From positions 868,001-932,000 of the forward strand of contig NC_091272.1 of assembly GCF_042100115.1 (NCBI RefSeq): DNA of 64,000 nt. Direction: 5' to 3'. The position numbers were made by a program, and so were the translations under genes. Numbering within the stretch: position 1 is the stretch's first letter; every line of letters begins with the position of its first letter. The DNA comes from Alternaria dauci. Taxonomy: Eukaryota > Ascomycota > Dothideomycetes > Pleosporales > Pleosporaceae. The notes below the pieces were generated by a model. It had not been told where the DNA came from, searched no databases, and saw only the letters and a list, made by a program, of their open reading frames with translations. Positions 33,658 through 45,460 of the stretch are shown here, piece after piece.

Positions 33658-36593
33658 CTACGTCGGCCGCTTGAAAGGATGCGCCTCAGTATTCAACACC
33701 CAATCATCCAAGCTAATCAGATCCTCTTCCGCAAATAACAAGTAAAAGTACTTGAGCGTTTCCGCTAGCCAGAAACTCTCCATCTCGTCGTTGAGCTCGG
33801 GCGTCAGTTTGGTAACGTCGTCGATAGCCGAGTTACCAAACTCAGTGGCTGTGTGTTGGTTGATGGCGAGGAACATACGCCATCCGGCGTCGCGCCAGTG
33901 TGGATCGCCAGTTATGCGGTACATGTACCACACGGACTCTATGGCCTCGGGGCTGTTCACATGTCAGCAACTAGATAAACATTATTGTAGGAGCAAGTAA
34001 CTCACCGGAGAATGTAGTTTTTGGCCCCAATCCTCGTAACACCCGGCGGCAGACGGTCCTCTTGGATTCTATTCTGCACATAGTCTTCATGGTTCATAAC
34101 CGGCTGTGGCGAATAGACGTATGGGAAGTTCGGCAGTGTCAGACTAGCCTGCGGCGCAAATTCCGCAATGTTTGAATCAAGTCGTACTTTGGTAGGTGGT
34201 CCCTCGCCCTCCTCGGACTCGCCGCCCATGACCGACTCATGATTTTGCGAAGCGCTCGCGGCGGCGGCGGCCGCTGACTCGATCGCAGATGACATGTGTG
34301 CGATCTCTGCGTCGTCCACATGTTCGATGACCTGACGCTTATCTAGCGTATCCGCGTAGACCACGGAAGACGTGGGCTGGGCCTCGACTGCATCAGCTAC
34401 GGCAGGGGTAGGCGCTGCGGTCATTGCAGCAAGTTCTGCCTCATACCACGATGAAGCAGACGCAATCTGCGACTCGTACACCTTGCGCTGTTCCTTGTAG
34501 GTCTCCATTCGAGACTCATAATATGGATCGATGTACTCCCAATAAGCCGTCTGGTTCCATGCACAGTCTTTCATGTCTTCACATGAAGCAACCTCAAACG
34601 ATTCTGGCATAATGCCGGTTGGCGTCATGCTGTAACTCCAGACGCAGCCCTCTGTAAGCTTCTTTGCAATTTCAAGATCCTCAGGACGGTCAAAGAGCTT
34701 CGCGCCCATGCCAAACATGCCACCAGCAAAACAGGTGAGATGTGCGTTCTCAGCAGTGAGGTCACCCGCTTTAGTAGCATCGATATTGGATGGTACGTTT
34801 AGCTTGCCAGAAAAGAGAATTTCTTCCCCTTTCGGTAGCATTGGCCGGAAGATCAAGTGCTTCTTGACAACGTCCATCGACTGTTCGTACATGGTCCGGT
34901 ACTTCTCAATCTGGCCACCAAGAAGCAAGTACTGCTTGGGCAGATACTCGTACGCAGAGTCCGACATGCCGCCTAGCGTGAATTCTTCGCGTCCGGAGCT
35001 GGAGCTTGATACAAAACCTTGAGGTATGCACTCTGGGGGCGTCGGCTTAGCGTACGAGGCGGACGACGTCGAAGTGGCGTCCTGATTATCCAGCACCGCT
35101 CTCGGTGGTTCAGACTCATCGATGTCGAGCTGTCGCTTCTCCACTGTACTGCTGTCCCGGTCATTGCTCTTCAGTTCTCCAGCGGTACCGGGAACCACGG
35201 AGTCTTCCTTGCTAGCACTGTCAACCGGGACATCATCTTGCGCAAGCACGACAGGGTCCGGCAAGTCCAACGGCACGTATTTCTTGCCTTCTGGAGATAA
35301 CAGCTCGGTAGGGGAGGGTGCAGCAGACTCAGCGTCAGTTGACGACTGGTCGTCGAGATAACCTTCTGGAGCTTTGAGAGGCACCTGAGGAGGTAGATCA
35401 ATGTATTGTCTTCCACATCCGGAAGCGTCCAGATATGTTGGCCACATTCCAGGGAGTTTAGTCTTGCCCTGGAATTCCTCTAGGTTGTCTGTGATGCGTG
35501 CAATGGCATCGTAGTACTTGTGTTCTCCTGTGAGCTGTGCAAGTCGGGTGAATTCCATAGAAAGTGACCCTATCTCGGCCAGAACAACATGTGAGCTAGC
35601 GCGGTGCTGTTGAGACGCGAAATCAGGCCTCCAGTAATAGTATGTCTCGGGCATCCGATTGGGTGTGTCGAACGCGCTTATAAGGATTTCGGCGAGCTCT
35701 ACTGCCTTGCCCAGCAAATTCTTGTACTTCTTGTCACTTAAATCGTAGGCAGCCAGCAGCCCACCAAGATAGCGAATCGTTGTCTCGAACAATGGGATAT
35801 CAGCGCGCGGGGTGGTTGTGAAATCGATCTCGTCCACGGCCTTTACAGCCTCTTCAAACTCGTCCTTGAGTCCCATTATCCACAAAGTGTCGAGGGCGTC
35901 TACCAGCGTCGCACCCCAGTGCGCGAAAGGGTCTCTGAAAGTACCAGACTGTGGCCGCAGCTCATCGTGTAACCAGGCATTTGCCTTGTATCCTTCCCAT
36001 GACTTCTTTGCCACACTCCTGATCTTGTCCAGTTTCGCAATCCTTTCAGCCTTCGCCGTCGCATCCTCCGACTTGAACTTGGCTTGAATCTTAGGCATGG
36101 ATTTCGGGGTGCCAGACGGCAGCTTGATGAGCGATTCGGGGGCAACGGGGAAGTGTTCGGGAAGTTTCGTCCAGTGAATCGCATCAATGACTGCTGATGG
36201 TTCTAGTGCGTTGTCCGCAATGGCGGGCTGGCCGTGTGGTTGTGGTCGGATGGGTGTAGGAATAGAGGGCTTCTGTTGCTGCTCGGTGACGACAGGGGTC
36301 AATGTCGACGACGGAGCCGGCGTCTTCAAAGGAGGCGGTGTCTGAAGTGACCGCGGGTTACTGGCTACGGGCACATCTAGCACCAGACTCCTCGTCTCGT
36401 GCGCCACAGCAGGGCGCGCAGGAGTGTCCTGCTGCGGAGCCTTCTCAGCATCGCTTTTCAGGCCAGCTGAGCCAACCGCGTTGGATGCAGCTTCTCTCCA
36501 TGCTGCCGCGCTGGAACCCCCAAATTTGTATAGCGCTAGCACAGCAATAACAGCAAAGACTAGAAAGGCGCGGTAACGTCGATATCGAAACAT
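33658..36593 (-). CDS. GH47 class I alpha-1,2-mannosidase, large form
   Basis: Two exons, 36593..34006 and 33952..33658, with a 53-bp intron, give about 960 residues. The N-terminus is a type II membrane anchor ([17 protein letters not shown]) followed by a Pro/Ala-rich stem. The GH47 domain begins near residue 195 ([19 protein letters not shown]) and has [50 protein letters not shown] and the end LNTEAHPF, whose Thr binds calcium in this family. Other acidic catalytic regions are [16 protein letters not shown] and IMPESFEV. Large insertions near residues 410-525 and 710-815 are rich in Ser, Ala, Asp and Glu and look disordered. It should trim alpha-1,2-mannose from N-glycans in the ER or Golgi. 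Classical Mns1 enzymes are much shorter (about 550 residues). Confidence 0.93.
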
Positions 36594-37439
36594 GGTTGAG
36601 GGAGTGTGGAAGAATCGAAAGGCGGGTATCGGGAGGGCTTCGTCGCCGAATGGATAATGAAAGCGCGGAAGGAATAAATCGCGTTGCTATGTTGTCGCTG
36701 CCATCTGAGCGCCAACGTAGGGGGAGGAACAGGAACTCGAGTCAATGAAGAGTGAACGACTGGCAAGTGGCTTGTCTTGTTTCCAACAGTCTTGGCTCGA
36801 CACAGCAGCTAGCGTATGCACGCCCTGGAGATCTCCTGACGGGTCCGTAGCGGATCCTTCGCTCTACCATTTCGAGAAGGATGATTTGAGGAATGCGGAT
36901 CTGGACCAAATACAAGAGAGCATTCTTTACAGGACACATACACGTTACTATCACTTTCCACATTGCATCGTCTACCTCTAAGATGCTCTGCTCCCGCACG
37001 CGAGGCGACACCCCCGCACCAGAATCGCATCCGTTCTAGCCGAACGCTAAATTTAAGCTTAAACTACCCTAGCACCCTGACCTAAAAGGGGTCCAGCATT
37101 AGACATCTGCATATGTTTCAGACGTGCAGAACACGTTTCAGCTACGAAATCTGGGTACACATGTGTTGGAGAGATGATGGAATTGTACTCCAAGTTGGTA
37201 TGATGAAAGTACCAAGGAAAATTTCAATCACTCTGATAGAACCAAATCGGCCATGTGATGTGGTCGTATTATTTTAATCTATATAGACAGAGTCGGCATG
37301 CAGCACCAGCGCGAAGCAGAGCTCACTATATTTCGTCCAGCTGTACTGCACATTTTTTGTACTTCAATATGGGTAGCACGTTGCTCACGCAATAGTGCTG
37401 CAGTAACCTGTCTTGTCTTCCAGATATAACGCGATGCTA
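36594..37439. other. Intergenic, no gene seen
   Basis: About 850 bases between the GH47 start and the CCT6 stop. Frames are short; no RNA gene seen. Confidence 0.5.
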
Positions 37440-39549
37440 TCATTGCTCCTCGCCGCCAGGTCCAGGTTGTCGTCCCTAGATGTCGATTAGCTTCATTCAT
37501 TTTGTAGTAGGTGTATCTGCTCACCATCTGTCGTGCTTTGAGCATTTCGTCGCACAGCAGCAAGTTCGACGCGATACCGGTAGCGGATGCTATGCAGTTG
37601 CGCAGCACTCGGAACGAATCGTAGACACCTTCTTGAGTCGGGTCCATTGCTTCTCCAGTCGCAAGGTTCAGACCGACAACATTGCCCTCGGCGTGCTCGT
37701 CTTGCAGCGCAGCCACTGTTATTTGGTAAGCATGTTACGGCGGAAACTAGAAAAACATTGCTTACATGAGTCTTGGATGTCATGACCCGAGTTCGCCGCC
37801 AGGGTCTTGGGAATGACAAGCAGGGCATCAGCGAAGGCCGATACACCCCACTTCGCCTTTCCCTTGACCGTCTTTTTGAACTGCTCGCTGTTGAGATGAG
37901 CCGCGCATGCGACTTGGAAAGCACCTCCGCCTGGTACGACGCTTCCGTCGACGATCATGTTGTACACACTCCTCAAGCCGTCGCGAACGGCGTCCTTGAT
38001 CTGAGCAATAGTGTGTGTGTTTGGGCCCTTGATGAGTAAAGTGACGGATTTTGGCTCCTTGACATCCTCCTGTTTGTTGTGAGTGCGTGCTTTGTTATCC
38101 CACCGAATGCACTTACAATGAATGTGTACTTCTCCTCACCAAGCTGGTGCTCGTAAACAAGACCTGCGTATCCGAGGACATCTGGTGTCATGTCGTCCAC
38201 ACTGTTTTGTGACGTACCACCACACACCAACTGAAGACGCTCCATGTTCCTCCTCTTCGCTCTCCTCAGCGCGAAAATTCCGTTCTTGACAAGGACATCC
38301 AGGCTGAGCGGGTCGATACCCTTCTGGTTTATTATCACAAAGCCCTTCTTGGGATCGTCGCCGCAGACCTCCTTCTTTAGCTCGACAATCTTCCTCAACT
38401 TCTCGTCGACGAAGCGGCGCTCGCTCTCAACGAGCTTCTCCCTCTGTTCCGCGCTTGAGTAGTAGAAACCCGAGTTGATCTCAGACTTTTCGTACTCTAA
38501 ACTGACGTTGAGGGTCAGGATGTATGCGTTCTCAACCCTCTTGGGCATATCCGGGTGTCTTGCGCCGTGATCTAGAGCGAGCCCTCGGATGAGCTGTGTG
38601 TCGGCGGCGGTGCGATGTTGCATAGTCATGATCTCAACCATGTGTAGATCTGGCTTCGCGGGCGCTTGGTAGATTGCGAGTACGGCATCGACGATATCGG
38701 GGGTCAATTGTTCGGCAAGCGAGCTGTTGATCTTGGTAGATAGCGAGGTTCGTGCAACAGAGAGGAGGAGCTCGCGGTCGACTTCCTTGGTGAGCTTGAA
38801 CTCGTCAAGGAACTGTATATGGTCAGCGGATCCCCACCGAACAAACTTCCCGTTGTCTGTACCTTGAGTGACTCCGTCTTCGCGATATCGTAACCGTCTG
38901 CGATCACTCGGGGATGGAGGCCCTCGGCGATGTAGCGATCGGCCTGCTTCAGCAGCTCTCCAACCAACAGTACCACCGATGTTGTTCCATCGCCTGTGAT
39001 TTCGTCTTGCGCTGTTGCTGCTCGTGCAATCATGACCTGGGTTGTTTGAGTCGCGGATCAGAAACGGAGAGATGGTAGGACATACGGCAGTGGGGTTTTG
39101 GATTTGCTGGGATGTGGTTAGCCTTTGAAGGAAATGTTGTGGTGCAGGCACATACCATCTCCTTGAGCAAAACGCTTCCATCTTTTGTGAGCTTGATCTG
39201 GAGACCTTGTGAGAACATGTCGTGGGTGTTGTCGGGGTATTCTTACGCCTCCAGCACCATCTACGAGCCTGCTCTGTATTAGCTTCTCGTTCGAAAGACG
39301 GTTTGTTGTTCCTTACATCTTAAGTGTACCGCGGGGTCCCAGATTCGAGGCAAGAACCTATCACCAAAGTCAGACAGTCTCTCTCTCTTATTCGAAGCGT
39401 TCCGTACCTGCTGCAGACCCTCACCGGCCGAGATGTTCACACGGAGAGCCTCCCCGCGCCTCTGTGCCTCGTTAGCGGTGCCTCTGCGGTGCGAAGGAGC
39501 GGCGTACCCTCGACTCGGCCTTTGGATTGAGAAGTTGTGCGGCCGACAT
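37440..39549 (-). CDS. CCT6: Chaperonin TRiC/CCT subunit zeta
   Basis: Eleven exons on the minus strand: 39549..39508, 39461..39408, 39357..39317, 39268..39247, 39197..39156, 39106..39086, 39036..38863, 38812..38117, 38069..37766, 37715..37525 and 37475..37440. They join in phase to about 540 residues, the normal length for CCT subunits. Starting [14 protein letters not shown], it has [20 protein letters not shown], the ATP-site [29 protein letters not shown] and [16 protein letters not shown], with zeta-type features throughout. It is one of eight subunits of the cytosolic double ring that folds actin, tubulin and other proteins. Two internal exons are only 22 and 21 nt. All ten introns are GT-AG. 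The short C-terminus ends [11 protein letters not shown]. Confidence 0.95.
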
Positions 39550-39848
39550 GCTGAAGAGAATCTATACGGGTATCGAACAGTGCAGCAAGCAAGCAAATGA
39601 TGTATGGCGGGGCACGATGCTGTTTCCGCGTTGCCTGGCGCGTCCCTCTTCTCAAGCACTGAATTCTAAGCGGGCCAACTTAGCGCGGAAGCTCGGGCCC
39701 TGAAAAAGTTCGAAGCTTTCCACACGACGAACTTGCGACCGTTCACACCTCCATCCCGACTGCGGAATTTCCAGCGCACACACCAAATCACGACTCAGCT
39801 CGTCGCGCCGAAATCCGCAATACCTGCGCGCCAACAACTAACGCCACG
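39550..39848. promoter_or_regulatory. Shared upstream region of CCT6 and NOP56
   Basis: 299 bases between the divergent start codons of two highly expressed growth genes. Both promoters must lie here. Confidence 0.6.
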
Positions 39849-41505
39849 ATGAGCGTAGACTACCTGCTGCACGAGAGCCCTGTCGGCTATGCCGTCTTCA
39901 AGGTCATCCTCCAACCCGACACAATTGGCAGCCGTCTCGCGGAGGTGCAGAAGGCTGTGCAAGATCTCGACAAATTCGGAAAGACCGTAGAGCTCGTCGG
40001 CCTTGCGCCGTTCCAGGGCACCCAAGATGCCCTCTCCGAGATCAACGATGTCTCGGAAGGCATCATGTCTGATTTCCTGAGGGCTACGCTCGAGACCAAC
40101 CTTCCCAAGGCTGGAAAGAAGAAGACCATCACGCTTGGTGTAAGCGAGAGCAACTTGGCGGGTAGCATCAAGGCTGCTTTCCCTAACCTCGCGTGCGAAA
40201 CCAGCGTCACGTCCGAAGTCGTCGCTGACCTGCTCCGCGGTCTCCGCCAGCACAGCGGCAAGCTCATTAAGCAGCTTCAACCTGGCGACATCGACCGCTC
40301 CATTCTCGGTCTTGGACACGCCTACTCCCGTGGCAAGGTCAAGTTCAGGTAAGCTACGCGCATCAATTGCATGGCAATCGGCCACTAACCTCTATTCCAG
40401 CGTCCAGAAGCAGGACAACCACATCATCCAGGCCATCGCGACGCTCGACCAGATCGACAAGGACCTGAACACCTTCTGCATGAGGCTACGGGAGAACTAT
40501 GGTATTTTTCTTCCGTCTCTGGAGACTTGGAACAGCTGCTGACTTAGTATTCCTTCAGGATGGCACTTTCCCGAGCTCGCCAAGATCGTCAACAGCAATG
40601 AACAATACGCCAAGGTGGTCTTGCAGATTGGTGACAAGTCGCGTCTGAGCGACGAGGATCTCCACGAGCTCGCCGCTGTCGTTGATGACGACGAGAGCAT
40701 TGCGCAAGCAATCATCAACGCCGCGAGGACCTCTATGGGTCGCGATCTTTCTGCAGCAGACATGGAAATTGTCATGGCTTTCGCAAAGAGAACCGCTTCC
40801 CTGGCTGCGTACCGCAAGCAGCTCAGCAACTACCTCGGAAGTCGCATGAACCAGGTTGCTCCTAACCTGGCTGCTTTGATCGGTGACACAGTTGGTGCGC
40901 GCCTTATCTCCAAGGCTGGTTCTTTGACCAACCTTTCCAAATACCCTGCCAGTACCGTCCAGATTCTCGGTGCCGAGAAGGCACTCTTCCGAGCCCTCAA
41001 GACCAAGGGAAACACTCCCAAGTACGGTCTTATCTACCACAGTTCGTTCATTGGTCGCACTGGCCAGAAGTCAAAGGGAAGGATCTCGCGTTTCCTTGCC
41101 AACAAGTGCTCCATTGCCTCCAGGATTGACAACTTTTCCGACACACCGACATCGAAGTTTGGTGAGGCCCTCAAGCGCCAGGTCGACGAGCGCATTGAGT
41201 TCTACGCCTCTGGTGCTCCTCCTGCGAAGAACGCGGCGGTCATGCAGGCTGCCATGAACTCGGTCCTAGCTGACATTGGTGTCGAGGACCCCACTGCGAC
41301 GGCCACTGAGGATGTCGAGATGGCCGATGGCGTTACCGCCGCTGCTACTGAGCAGGCTGTGCGCAAGGAGAAGAAGGACAAGAAGAAGTCCAAGAAATCG
41401 GGCGATGACGAGGTCTCTGAGAAGAAGTCTAAGAAGGAGAAGAAGCGAAAGGCTGGTGACGAGGAGGACGGTGAGAAGAAAAAGAAGAAGAAGAGCAAGG
41501 CGTGA
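39849..41505 (+). CDS. NOP56: Box C/D snoRNP core protein Nop56
   Basis: Three exons (39849..40348, 40401..40501, 40559..41505) join in phase to about 515 residues. [19 protein letters not shown] is the typical Nop56 N-terminus (not the Nop58 form). Then come the coiled-coil region and [10 protein letters not shown], and the NOP domain with [34 protein letters not shown] and the [22 protein letters not shown] helix. The C-terminus is a Lys/Glu-rich KKEKK-type tail common to Nop56 and Nop58. It scaffolds the box C/D small nucleolar RNPs with Nop58, fibrillarin and Snu13, guiding 2'-O-methylation of rRNA in the nucleolus. Introns of 52 and 57 bp are too short to host a snoRNA. Confidence 0.96.
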
Positions 41506-42836
41506 TGACCTGCCCTAACCAGCTGTATTCATACCCTTCTCGCATTCTGGATCGGCGTTTTACGATGTGTCGGTGTTTTTGGAGTTGTTTTCTGTGCTAG
41601 TTAGAGAGGACTGGATCTGGGCTATGAGTTTCCGCATGCTGTTCACGAATGGTGGATGGTTCTGTATACCTCGAGCTGTTATCAAAGTTACAAAAGCATG
41701 ATTCTTCCACAACTTGACATGTCGACGGCGAAGTGTGCGGGTATCGCAACCAGGCTAGATTGGTGCGCATGTGGAGCGTGCCTGAATCCCGGCCCAATCA
41801 GTGACCCTTGTAAGAGATCGGAGCGCCAAGACGCTTAGGCCATATGCAAGCTGCGAACCACCAGACAACTATCTATAGAATAATTCACGATAAATGGCGA
41901 TACAAGCTGCAAAAGGTTGGCGCATCAACACTTGACCAGTATGGAGTGACCTTTCGGTGGTTGCATGTGGTGTTTGTGGCCATTCGCGTGTATGCACGGC
42001 AATTAACATCAGGCAGCGGCTAATGCGCCTCTTTGTACGTCGCATGTTTTACGGTGCAGTGGAAGAGAAAGATGACATGTGTGTTCCAGACTGCTACTAG
42101 AGAACAAAGTATTCAGTCATCGCAACATGATCAAGCCAGATAGTCATAAAGGGGCTGTCCCGGCAAGTACACGACGATGGCGAGAGCTGGTGGAAACGTC
42201 AACATGTCATGTTTGATACGCCTAAGACCTAACACAGCAGCCGGCATAGACCCAGGGTTCATTCACAGTGCGCAGCGCCCCGGACTCGTCCACTGCTCTG
42301 GCGTAAACTGTTTTTCTGTTCTAGGGCTCGTCGTAACCCAAGCTTTGGCCCGCTGCTGTCCCAAATCGCTCGAATGCCTACTTGAAGCCCTGAACCCCCC
42401 CGAGAAGGTCTGGAGACTTCCCTCGCACTTTCTCTTCCTCTATTGTCCTCTCTCTTTTCTGTACAATTTTCTAACGCTGCAGCTACCTTTCCATCGATAC
42501 CGCTCTTGTGGAGGCGGTCGTCATCAGGATCTCGTTAGGGATCGAAACTTGGTGTTCCTTGCCGTGCATCAGACGCTCTTTAGACATTTCCCGGTCCGGC
42601 TCTCGGCTGCACCTCGACTTTGGTGTTCTCGCAAGCCATTGCAGTAGTCTGCTATCCGCACTTTTTTCTGGTGTTGAATCTGCAAACCCGCTCTGCCAGC
42701 ACCAGGGCTCTGAATCTACCTCCGCCCCTTCGCCGCTCACATCGAAAATCCTGTTATCCATTTAATTTGCCGTCTACACGCGCCAGGAGCATTCTACCAT
42801 CTGTCCAGAGATCGCAGCGATTTGGTGTCCTGCACC
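41506..42836. other. Intergenic, no gene seen
   Basis: About 1.3 kb between NOP56 and the Hpc2-like gene. The part near 42400-42800 is pyrimidine-rich, as a long fungal 5' leader would be. Small frames at 42177-42765 are not convincing. Confidence 0.5.
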
Positions 42837-44696
42837 ATGGACGTAGACGATGCATCTTCGCCAGGCAGTCTAAGCTCGCCCCCGCACTCGCCTGAGCAGG
42901 GCACTCCGACATCGACCATCCGCACTCCTGCAGGTGGTGTTGGTGTTGGAACTAGCACACCAACCCCTGCAACTGCATCACCAGCTCCACGCGGTCTTAC
43001 TGCGAGCGGCCTTCCTCGCAAGAAGCCAGGTCCTAAGCCAAAAGCAAAGGATCCGAGTGCACCAGAGCCAGAGAAGAAGACACGAAAGCCCCGCAAATCT
43101 GAGCCCAAGGACCCAAATGCTGCGCCCGTCCAACGCAAGAGGAGGACAAAGGCATCGCTGGAGGCACAGGCACAACCAGTCGCACAAGCCGTGGACGAGA
43201 AACCGCCTGTGCAGCAATCGCCTACACCACAAGTTATACCCAGTGAGCCCGTCGCTGTCTTGCAGTCTGAGCAGCCGCCAGTTGTCTCACAACCTGCTCG
43301 CGTCTTGGGCAATCCCGAACCCACCCTTCATAGTAACCCAAACCTTTCACACATCAGCGTCGCGCCCTCAACACCGCGGCCCTCTAGTTCAGGCCAGCGA
43401 TATGATCCCATTCGAGGCGACACGTTTGAGTCAAAACCTCAACCTCCAGCAAGTGCGCCGCCGCCGCCCGTCTCACCCCCAGTAAACCACCGTGCCAGTG
43501 CGTCACCTTCCATCACAAGTCTTATCGACCCGCCGTCTGCCAGCAATTCCTTCTACTCGCATCCTCCCAAACTCCAGCAACAGGCATCCATCACATCAGC
43601 ACCCGTGTCACCTGCCGCCTTCTCCACACGACCAGCCTCGGTCCTTCCTTCCCAAGACTACTCGCCTCAGATTCAACAACAGCAGCCGCAGGCACCACTT
43701 CTAACCCAAGTTCAACCGTACCTTGCTGCCTCATCAGGACCGACTCCTATGGAAATCGATACCGAGCCCAATAAGCCAACATCAGTTCCTATGGCAAAGG
43801 AAAATTCGACAAACTCGGGCACACCCTCGCAATCCAATGCACCAACCCCACCTACTAAAGCAGCTCGCCAAAAAGAAGCTCCGCCGCCGTTGCCTACTGG
43901 AAGCGGCCTCTTGTCGGGAACGCCGTTTGGCCCGGTTGCAAACGCTAATGGCGCGTCCGAGACACAAGGCACAAACATCTACCTGACATTTGACCTGAAA
44001 GGAAAGGAGAATGTCACAATCAACTTTGCACAGGAGGTCGAAAAGAAGTACGGTTTCGCTGCCCTGCATCCTCGCATTGCCGCTCGCAAAGAGCGTCAGC
44101 GCCAGATTGCAGCGGCAGGTACTGCACTTGAGCGAGCTGCAGGTGGCGGCTCAAACGACGATCAGTCTGTTGACCTGTCCGAAAACGAGAGTAATGTTGA
44201 GATGGGCGGCATGGATGACGAGACATCAGCCAAGGAGAACGGAGGCAAGAAGCGACGCAAGCGCAAGCAAGAGGATTATGACAAGGAGGATGACTTCATT
44301 GATGACACAGAGCTGGCCTGGGAACAGCAAGCGCTCATGGCAAAAGACGGTTTCTTCGTTTACAGCGGCCCACTCGTCACCGAGGAGAAGCCAACTGTAG
44401 AGAGGTACGCAGCTATCATGTCTCCAGATCGAGTTAAGCTAACACCAAGTAGGGCCGACGGCACCGTTAGACGCGGACGCGGACGTGGACGTGGCGGCAC
44501 TGTGCGAGGAGAGACTTCAGGTCGCGGCAGAGGACGTGGCGGAGGCCCTGGCTCCCGTGGCGGTTCTACTGTCCGCAAACCTCGCGTCACTAAGGCTGAT
44601 CGTGCGCAAATGGAACAAGAGAAGGCAGCCCGAGAGTCCATGGCTAAGACGTTGACTAACATGTCTACTCATGCTGGGCAGGCTAGTGCTATGTAG
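42837..44696 (+). CDS. HPC2: Hpc2/ubinuclein-like HIR histone chaperone subunit
   Basis: An intronless frame of about 619 residues from the ATG at 42837 (MDVDDASSPG); the slightly longer frame begins with a non-ATG codon. Most of the protein is Pro/Ser/Thr/Gln-rich and disordered, with an AT-hook-like RKKPGPKPKAK near residue 63. The recognisable part is the Hpc2-related domain near residues 478-515: YDKEDDFIDDTELAWEQQ followed by DGFFVYSGPL, which in Hpc2 and ubinuclein binds the H3.3-H4/HIRA complex. A Lys-rich KKRRKRKQ precedes it. The C-terminus has Arg-Gly repeats (RRGRGRGRGGTVRG, GRGRGRGGGPGSRGG), probably for nucleic acid binding. It should act in replication-independent nucleosome assembly in the nucleus. 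Confidence 0.85.
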   Translation: MDVDDASSPGSLSSPPHSPEQGTPTSTIRTPAGGVGVGTSTPTPATASPAPRGLTASGLPRKKPGPKPKAKDPSAPEPEKKTRKPRKSEPKDPNAAPVQRKRRTKASLEAQAQPVAQAVDEKPPVQQSPTPQVIPSEPVAVLQSEQPPVVSQPARVLGNPEPTLHSNPNLSHISVAPSTPRPSSSGQRYDPIRGDTFESKPQPPASAPPPPVSPPVNHRASASPSITSLIDPPSASNSFYSHPPKLQQQASITSAPVSPAAFSTRPASVLPSQDYSPQIQQQQPQAPLLTQVQPYLAASSGPTPMEIDTEPNKPTSVPMAKENSTNSGTPSQSNAPTPPTKAARQKEAPPPLPTGSGLLSGTPFGPVANANGASETQGTNIYLTFDLKGKENVTINFAQEVEKKYGFAALHPRIAARKERQRQIAAAGTALERAAGGGSNDDQSVDLSENESNVEMGGMDDETSAKENGGKKRRKRKQEDYDKEDDFIDDTELAWEQQALMAKDGFFVYSGPLVTEEKPTVERYAAIMSPDRVKLTPSRADGTVRRGRGRGRGGTVRGETSGRGRGRGGGPGSRGGSTVRKPRVTKADRAQMEQEKAARESMAKTLTNMSTHAGQASAM

Positions 44697-45460
44697 CACA
44701 CAGGACTTGACCGAAAGAAGAGATCGCTACGACCCCCTCAGCCAAAGCGATCTAAACACTAAAGCCGCAAAGAACTCTCTCTCGTTATTATTGGCCAAAG
44801 GTCTCTGGCACTGTTCATATTTCCATGTCCAATTCTCCAGTATCCCTTTTGTTATCTGTACGATACCCTCAGCGGACGTCGCGATAGCCACTTCGCTGGG
44901 CAGGATGTAAAGTCGGGTGGCGTTAGTGTATGCATGACTTTAGCAGGCGTTGTCACCACACGGCGTATAGTCGTTCTCAAGAACATAGAACCATTACTTC
45001 AGTCAAGTTTTTACTGTCTTTCTGTCTTTTTCTGCTGGAAGTATGCTCGGTGACAGAGTCGACAGCCGTGATGTTCGCGCGTTCAGGTACATGCGAAACG
45101 TATCGTTCAAGTGGGAGGGACGGTGTTGAACAGGTAAAGTCTTCCTACTGGCATTGGTGTCTAAGTATCAGATTGTCTCAATAAGCCTGTCTCAATCGGC
45201 CTGTCTCAGTAATGCCCAACTGTGTTTGTTTTACCTGAAGCAGTAAGCGCGATTCCCACCTCTTTCCCAACCGCTCTTACCTTCTGAGATATATCTACGT
45301 CGCGCTCGCGCCTACCAGCTCGCACACCGCTACCGACAATTGCTATTTCCTCACGTGCAGGCTGACGATACGCTCCATAATTCCCTAGTACACACAACTA
45401 TCGTACAGTGCTACTCTTACAACTTACGAACTCAGCCTCATACAATATCTCAAAGGTAGT
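44697..45460. other. Intergenic, no gene seen
   Basis: About 760 bases between two plus-strand genes. Only chance frames. A short direct repeat of a CTGTCTCA-type unit occurs near 45170-45210. Confidence 0.45.

Noticed and set aside
40349..40558. snoRNA hosted in a NOP56 intron
   Set aside because: Both introns are under 60 bp and too short.
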